Origin: Mannheimia indoligenes
Lineage (GTDB): Bacteria; Pseudomonadota; Gammaproteobacteria; Enterobacterales; Pasteurellaceae
Assembly: GCF_036880405.1 (NCBI RefSeq)
Contig: NZ_JBAJJM010000006.1
Coordinates: 123,120-187,119 of the forward strand
Direction of reading: 5' to 3'
DNA length: 64,000 nt
A model generated the notes under the pieces. It was not told the origin of the DNA. It made no database searches and saw only the letters and a program-made list of their open reading frames with translations. Positions 60,032-64,000 of the stretch are shown here, one piece after another (position 1 is the stretch's first letter; every line of letters begins with the position of its first letter). The position numbers and the translations under genes were made by a program.

Positions 60032-62404
60032 TTAAAACTTAACTTCAACTCCTAATATAAAATTCCGACCCGGTTGAGAAACAAACGGATGATAAGAGGT
60101 GTGAATATAGATCGGCTGATTGAGTAAGTTTGTCCCATTCAAGCTAATTTTATACTCCGCATTTTTAAATTTGTTGCTGTAACTTAAGCCCAAATTCAAC
60201 ATTGAATGCCCTTTGGTCGGATACTCTAACTGGCTTAAACGGCGTTGGCTAAACATACGATAGAATTCCGCTTCACCAGCCCAATTTTCATTAAATTGTG
60301 CATTTACCCGTAAACCTAAACGCAGTGGCGGCGTTCTTGGCGTATTCATATCGGCACGGTAAAGCAGATAAGTTTCGCCCGGTTTTGCATCTTTCGGTAA
60401 ATGATGTTTATGAATGCCACCTACTTTCACAGGAGGTAAATCAGTCAGCCAACCTCGTACCATATCACCGAAAATCGTCGCTTGATATTGCTCATTAAAG
60501 CGATAACTCATCTCCGCTTCTAAGCCGTAAAAACGTGCTTTTGCTTGGCTGTAACGACGCATAAACAGCTGGTTTTCACGGTAGAGATTTTCGTTAAAAA
60601 TATAGTTTTTGAAGTGGTTATAGTACACCGTGGTTTTATAACCGAACTTCTCGCCTTGATAGCTCAGCCCTAATTCAACGTTATTCGACTGCTCTTTTTT
60701 CAGATCTTTATTACCGTATTCAAACGAACTGGTCGCCAAATGCGGACCGTGGTAATAAAGTTCCATTGGTGTTGGATGACGTTCATTGTGTGATACGGTA
60801 AACGAGAGCTGGTAATCCGGATGGAAGAACCAGTTGAACGTACCCGAATAGGCATAGGCAGTTTTATCGTATGGAGATAAATCCGGCTCAACCTGTCTGC
60901 CACCTGATTCACTGTAGAATTTTTGTAAACGTCTGATTTCATCAAGATCGTAGTCGATCTCAATTTTCTGTTTCTCAATCCGTCCGGCAAGCTCAAGGGC
61001 AAAGTTATCCCACATATATTGCTCAATCGCAAAGAGGCTCAACTGTTTATTATTGTTTTCAACCAATGGGAAACGCACTTCGCGGTCGTTCGGCGCATTC
61101 ATACTGCTTTTCTGCGTCTGATACTGCACGCCCCAAACACCGGTTAAGCCGCCAATCGGTGAATGATAAAACTCCAAGCGGCTGTTTTTACCCCGATTTT
61201 TGTAAATATTGACCGGCTTGCCATAGTTCTGATCTTTCTTCAACTGCTTATTCACAAAAGTGCTGACCGAACCGGCATCTTTTTCATCGTGATAATAATT
61301 CACATCGGTATAGCTGGCTCGGATTTTATCTAAACCTCTAAACGGTTTTAACAGTTCGCCTTTCACATCAATTCGTTTGGATTTTAAATCCACCCACGGA
61401 CCTTTGTGGGTATGGTCGTGGGTATGACCATACGGATTATCGTGGCTGTGCCCTGCATCCATTTCGTGATCGGTTCCGCAATGGAAGTGTGGACCGTGGC
61501 TAATCAGATCTTCATCCAGCAAATGCGGATATTTGTAGGTGTAAGCATATTTATCGCGTACTTCGTTATAGATATGCCCGATACATTCATCAAATTTATG
61601 GTTATGTCCCGGCAAGCCGTAGGTGTCGGTGCGTTCATTATACGCTGCTCCAATATAGCCACGCTCGCCCACAAAAGATAAGCCCACTGTGCCGACACGA
61701 GAGCGGTTGTAGGTATCCGGCACATAATTGAGCCTTTCGCCAAGCTGCAAACTTTTGACACGATAGTTATCACTATGGCGAGCTAATCCCTCCACTCGCA
61801 AGGCAACGTGCTGACCTAATCCTAAAGTTGCCCCTAAAACACCTAATCGCTCTTTACTGGCGGTATCAAAACGGCTATTGAGTTCTACTTCATAACCTTT
61901 TTCCGGCACAATCGTTGGAATACGTTTATCCACCACATTCACTACTCCAGCCGGCGAACTGCTGGTATAAAGCAGCGTGCTTGAACCACGTAATACTTCT
62001 ACTTGGCTTGCCAAAAGTGAATCAGCAACTACGGCGTGATCAGGCGAAAGGCTGGACATATCTACTACGTCCGAGCCATTTTGTAAAATTTTAATGCGTG
62101 CACCTTCTTGCCCACGAATAATCGGCTTACTTGCTCCTCCGCCAAATGGGTTACTGTGTACGCCTAATTCAGCAGATAAGGCATTTCCTAAGGTTGCCGA
62201 GCGTTTTTTAAATTCTTTACCGTCAATAATTTTATCGCTGACTTTGAGTAAAGTTACCTCACTGCCTTGGGCGATTACAGGTGTTGCAGTATTGCCAATT
62301 ACAGAGACTTCATCTAACACGGCAACGTCTTCATTGGTTTGAGCTAAGGCAAGCGTACTTAAATGGGCGGAAATCAGCACCGCCAAAAGGGTTTTGTTTG
62401 TCAT
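60032..62404 (-). CDS. znuD: TonB-dependent outer-membrane receptor, ZnuD type, with histidine-rich loop
   Basis: The 790 residues have a signal peptide (TLLAVLISAHLSTLALAQ), a plug domain starting DEVSVIGNTATPV with NPFGGGASKPIIRGQEGARI, and a 22-strand barrel ending in FILGVEVKF (terminal Phe). Residues about 266-337 form an extracellular loop rich in His and Asp (HNHKFDECIGH, HFHCGTDHEM, GHSHDNPYGHTHDHTH), the mark of ZnuD zinc receptors. Uptake of zinc (or zinc-bound heme) driven by TonB is likely. It is divergent from a TbpB-like lipoprotein gene. I found no convincing Zur box in the shared upstream region. Confidence 0.85.
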   Translation of the reverse strand: MTNKTLLAVLISAHLSTLALAQTNEDVAVLDEVSVIGNTATPVIAQGSEVTLLKVSDKIIDGKEFKKRSATLGNALSAELGVHSNPFGGGASKPIIRGQEGARIKILQNGSDVVDMSSLSPDHAVVADSLLASQVEVLRGSSTLLYTSSSPAGVVNVVDKRIPTIVPEKGYEVELNSRFDTASKERLGVLGATLGLGQHVALRVEGLARHSDNYRVKSLQLGERLNYVPDTYNRSRVGTVGLSFVGERGYIGAAYNERTDTYGLPGHNHKFDECIGHIYNEVRDKYAYTYKYPHLLDEDLISHGPHFHCGTDHEMDAGHSHDNPYGHTHDHTHKGPWVDLKSKRIDVKGELLKPFRGLDKIRASYTDVNYYHDEKDAGSVSTFVNKQLKKDQNYGKPVNIYKNRGKNSRLEFYHSPIGGLTGVWGVQYQTQKSSMNAPNDREVRFPLVENNNKQLSLFAIEQYMWDNFALELAGRIEKQKIEIDYDLDEIRRLQKFYSESGGRQVEPDLSPYDKTAYAYSGTFNWFFHPDYQLSFTVSHNERHPTPMELYYHGPHLATSSFEYGNKDLKKEQSNNVELGLSYQGEKFGYKTTVYYNHFKNYIFNENLYRENQLFMRRYSQAKARFYGLEAEMSYRFNEQYQATIFGDMVRGWLTDLPPVKVGGIHKHHLPKDAKPGETYLLYRADMNTPRTPPLRLGLRVNAQFNENWAGEAEFYRMFSQRRLSQLEYPTKGHSMLNLGLSYSNKFKNAEYKISLNGTNLLNQPIYIHTSYHPFVSQPGRNFILGVEVKF

Positions 62405-62564
62405 TTTTCTTTTCCCATAAATAAATTAAGGTTAATAAGTTACGCGAAATTTTATCGACTTTCAACAATAACCATAAAAAATTTATATATATTTTTATAT
62501 TTTACTCTTGCCAAATAAAAAATATCCATTAATATTTTATGGCTTTTAAAAAGGAGAATTTTTT

Positions 62565-63914
62565 ATGCAATCTAAACTCAAATTAACCTTAGCGGCGGTT
62601 GCCGTATCTGTTGCCCTAAGCGGCTGTAAATCTACTGATGGTGCTCGTGTAGTTGAAAAACCTAAAGCTGAACAAGCGGTCGAAATGACCAAAAAACCTG
62701 CAAAATCGGAAAATGCAGACTCAAATAAACCTGATACAAAGGCTGAAACAACAACGCCGACAAAGCCTGATACGCCAGTTAAGCCAAAACCATCTGAGCA
62801 ACCAAAGCCTGTTGTGCCAGTCAAACCAACAGAGCCGGCTAAACCTGCTGAACCTAAACAACCCATTGAACAGCCAAAACCTGCTGAACCGACTGAGCCT
62901 ACTAAACCTATTGAAGAAAAACCGGTCGAACCACAAAAAACAACGCCATCAACTTCAGTAAAACCGGTCAATGAAGACAGTTCAGGCAAATTATGGCGTG
63001 TAATTCCGTTAGCAAATAACGGATTACTAAGCGATGCCGGCAATGTAAGACGTGAAGATCGCGATCATTTTGTTCACCCTGATGCGGATGGTTCAAAATC
63101 TCCTTTTGTGGCTGATGAAGATGACAAACCCCATAACTACTACTTAGTGCTAAATCTTGGTACAGAGGATAAAGAAAATGTCAGAATCCCAACCTTAATC
63201 TCAAACGGAGAAAGTTATTTGGGTAAACATTCAGGAGTATTGAACGATAACAAATTAGAAGGGAAACAACTTCTAGTTGGAAATGAGGATATGCCTGATG
63301 CCAAACAGATTAATTATCTCTACATCAACCAACCTTACTCAAGCTACGGTGCGTTATTTACCAATGAAAATGATAGTTCATTGTTTAATATCCGCTTAAC
63401 AACAGGGCGAGATGGTAAAAAACAAAGTGCGGAAGGCAGCGGCTCAAGCTATGCTGAATATGGTGTGTTTGATATCGTCAACGGAAAAGCCCAATGGAAA
63501 GATGGTTTAGTCGGAGATGCCATCTATAAAGGTAATGTCATCGCCCGATTTGAAAAAACTGTTGATGGTAAAACTATTGCCTATGCTCCACAACTTGACG
63601 GTGATGTTACCTTAAAACTCCATCTTGATAATGAATGGGAAAAAAATAAGCTCACCGGTGAAATAGACAGCGTAACGTTAGGTAAAATTAAGCTGGATGA
63701 AAGTAAATTACCTGATGCAAAATATTTAAGAGAAAGTATCAGCTTTAAGGACAGTGGAATATCTTATATTGAAAAAGATAACCATTTATCAGGCTACTAT
63801 TCAACCAAATTTGTTGGTGAGAATCTCAATGATGCTATTGGCACTATTGAGTTAGAAAGCGACGAGGAAGAAGGTATTACTAAATATAACGCTGTATTTG
63901 GTGGCACAAAATAA
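62565..63914 (+). CDS. Surface lipoprotein with Pro/Lys-rich stalk and TbpB-like C-terminal domain
   Basis: The 449 residues begin with a lipoprotein signal (LTLAAVAVSVALSGC, Cys21). Residues about 45-130 are a low-complexity stalk of KP, EP and AEP repeats. The rest is a globular part: residues about 140-270 (SGKLWRVIPLANNGLL) may be a handle domain. About 285-449 reads like the eight-stranded barrel of the TbpB/hemophilin group (SSYAEYGVFDIVNGKAQW, DGDVTLKLHLDNEWEKNKLTG, NDAIGTIELES, ending AVFGGTK). Only one lobe is present, unlike two-lobed TbpB. AAGGAG precedes the ATG. Its partner is likely the divergent receptor; ligand unknown (zinc protein, heme carrier or host factor). No Slam gene is in the window. 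Confidence 0.75.
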   Translation: MQSKLKLTLAAVAVSVALSGCKSTDGARVVEKPKAEQAVEMTKKPAKSENADSNKPDTKAETTTPTKPDTPVKPKPSEQPKPVVPVKPTEPAKPAEPKQPIEQPKPAEPTEPTKPIEEKPVEPQKTTPSTSVKPVNEDSSGKLWRVIPLANNGLLSDAGNVRREDRDHFVHPDADGSKSPFVADEDDKPHNYYLVLNLGTEDKENVRIPTLISNGESYLGKHSGVLNDNKLEGKQLLVGNEDMPDAKQINYLYINQPYSSYGALFTNENDSSLFNIRLTTGRDGKKQSAEGSGSSYAEYGVFDIVNGKAQWKDGLVGDAIYKGNVIARFEKTVDGKTIAYAPQLDGDVTLKLHLDNEWEKNKLTGEIDSVTLGKIKLDESKLPDAKYLRESISFKDSGISYIEKDNHLSGYYSTKFVGENLNDAIGTIELESDEEEGITKYNAVFGGTK

Positions 63915-64000
63915 TCGTTCAGTAAATATAAGGTAAAGACCTTAGCCTATTATTTACATACTGCGATTTTTAAAATAATTAAGAAACCCCATATAAAAAT

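Noticed and set aside
62405..62564. Zur or Fur box between znuD and the lipoprotein gene
   Set aside because: Only loose A/T-rich similarity; no palindrome matching the known Zur or Fur pattern well enough to report.
62546..63043. 165-residue Gly/Ser/Phe-rich frame antisense to the lipoprotein
   Set aside because: Low-complexity mirror image of the Pro/Lys-rich stalk codons, not a gene.

Overview
The window is chromosomal DNA from a member of the Pasteurellaceae. Two things show this. Nearly all recognisable proteins are of Haemophilus/Actinobacillus/Mannheimia type, and the DNA is peppered on both strands with the uptake signal core ACAAGCGGT(C/T), often followed at a short distance by an A/T tract and TTTTGCAAA. 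That core is the variant known from the Actinobacillus pleuropneumoniae / Mannheimia / Bibersteinia branch, not the Haemophilus influenzae form. No rRNA, tRNA, CRISPR array, insertion sequence or prophage was seen. The DNA is AT-rich and densely coding.

Layout. 1-4.3 kb: mazG (cut by the left edge), a 33-residue membrane peptide, accD-folC, and an aspartate/aromatic aminotransferase. 4.4-9.5 kb (minus strand): tmcA, ybeY and the molybdopterin genes moaE, moaD, moaC and moaA. moaC and moaA are separated by a ~415 bp nested inverted repeat, and moaA has a Moco-riboswitch leader. 9.7-15.5 kb (plus strand): an anaerobic respiration module with an unusual LuxR-HTH/periplasmic-binding-protein fusion regulator, the pentaheme cytochrome TorY, and the Tat-exported molybdoenzyme TorZ. 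Two identical-type palindromes precede torY, and a second Moco-like RNA lies between torY and torZ. 15.5-19.9 kb: a type III restriction-modification pair. 20-25.4 kb: gltA, divergent icd-acnB (oxidative TCA branch). 25.4-29.2 kb: a DUF4143-type ATPase and a cytoplasmic TorZ paralogue (bisC type).

29.2-41.4 kb: an FkbM methyltransferase with a 12-G tract (probably phase variable), ygdD-rlmM, dapB, a trans-sulfuration PLP enzyme, a perfect 134-bp tandem duplication, nadV (NAD from nicotinamide, predicting V-factor independence), cpdB, and ackA-pta. 41.5-53.4 kb: carbonic anhydrase, ilvIH, argA, a yegP-like gene, pepP, a small XRE protein, glpX, zapB, tdk, tsaB, aroG and ypfJ. 53.5-60 kb: ftsK, lrp, rnd, a degenerate mlc homologue and bioD. 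60-64 kb: a ZnuD-type TonB-dependent receptor with a histidine-rich loop, divergent from a proline-rich surface lipoprotein with a TbpB-like C-terminal domain.

The most coherent candidate for an undescribed system is 8.4-15.5 kb. Cofactor supply (moa), cofactor sensing (two related Moco-type leaders), ligand sensing (LuxR-PBP fusion), its likely paired operators, and the electron-transfer/reductase pair TorYZ all sit together. A cytoplasmic paralogue of the reductase lies 11 kb away. Start codons were chosen by ribosome-binding site and family length; several differ from the longest open frame.
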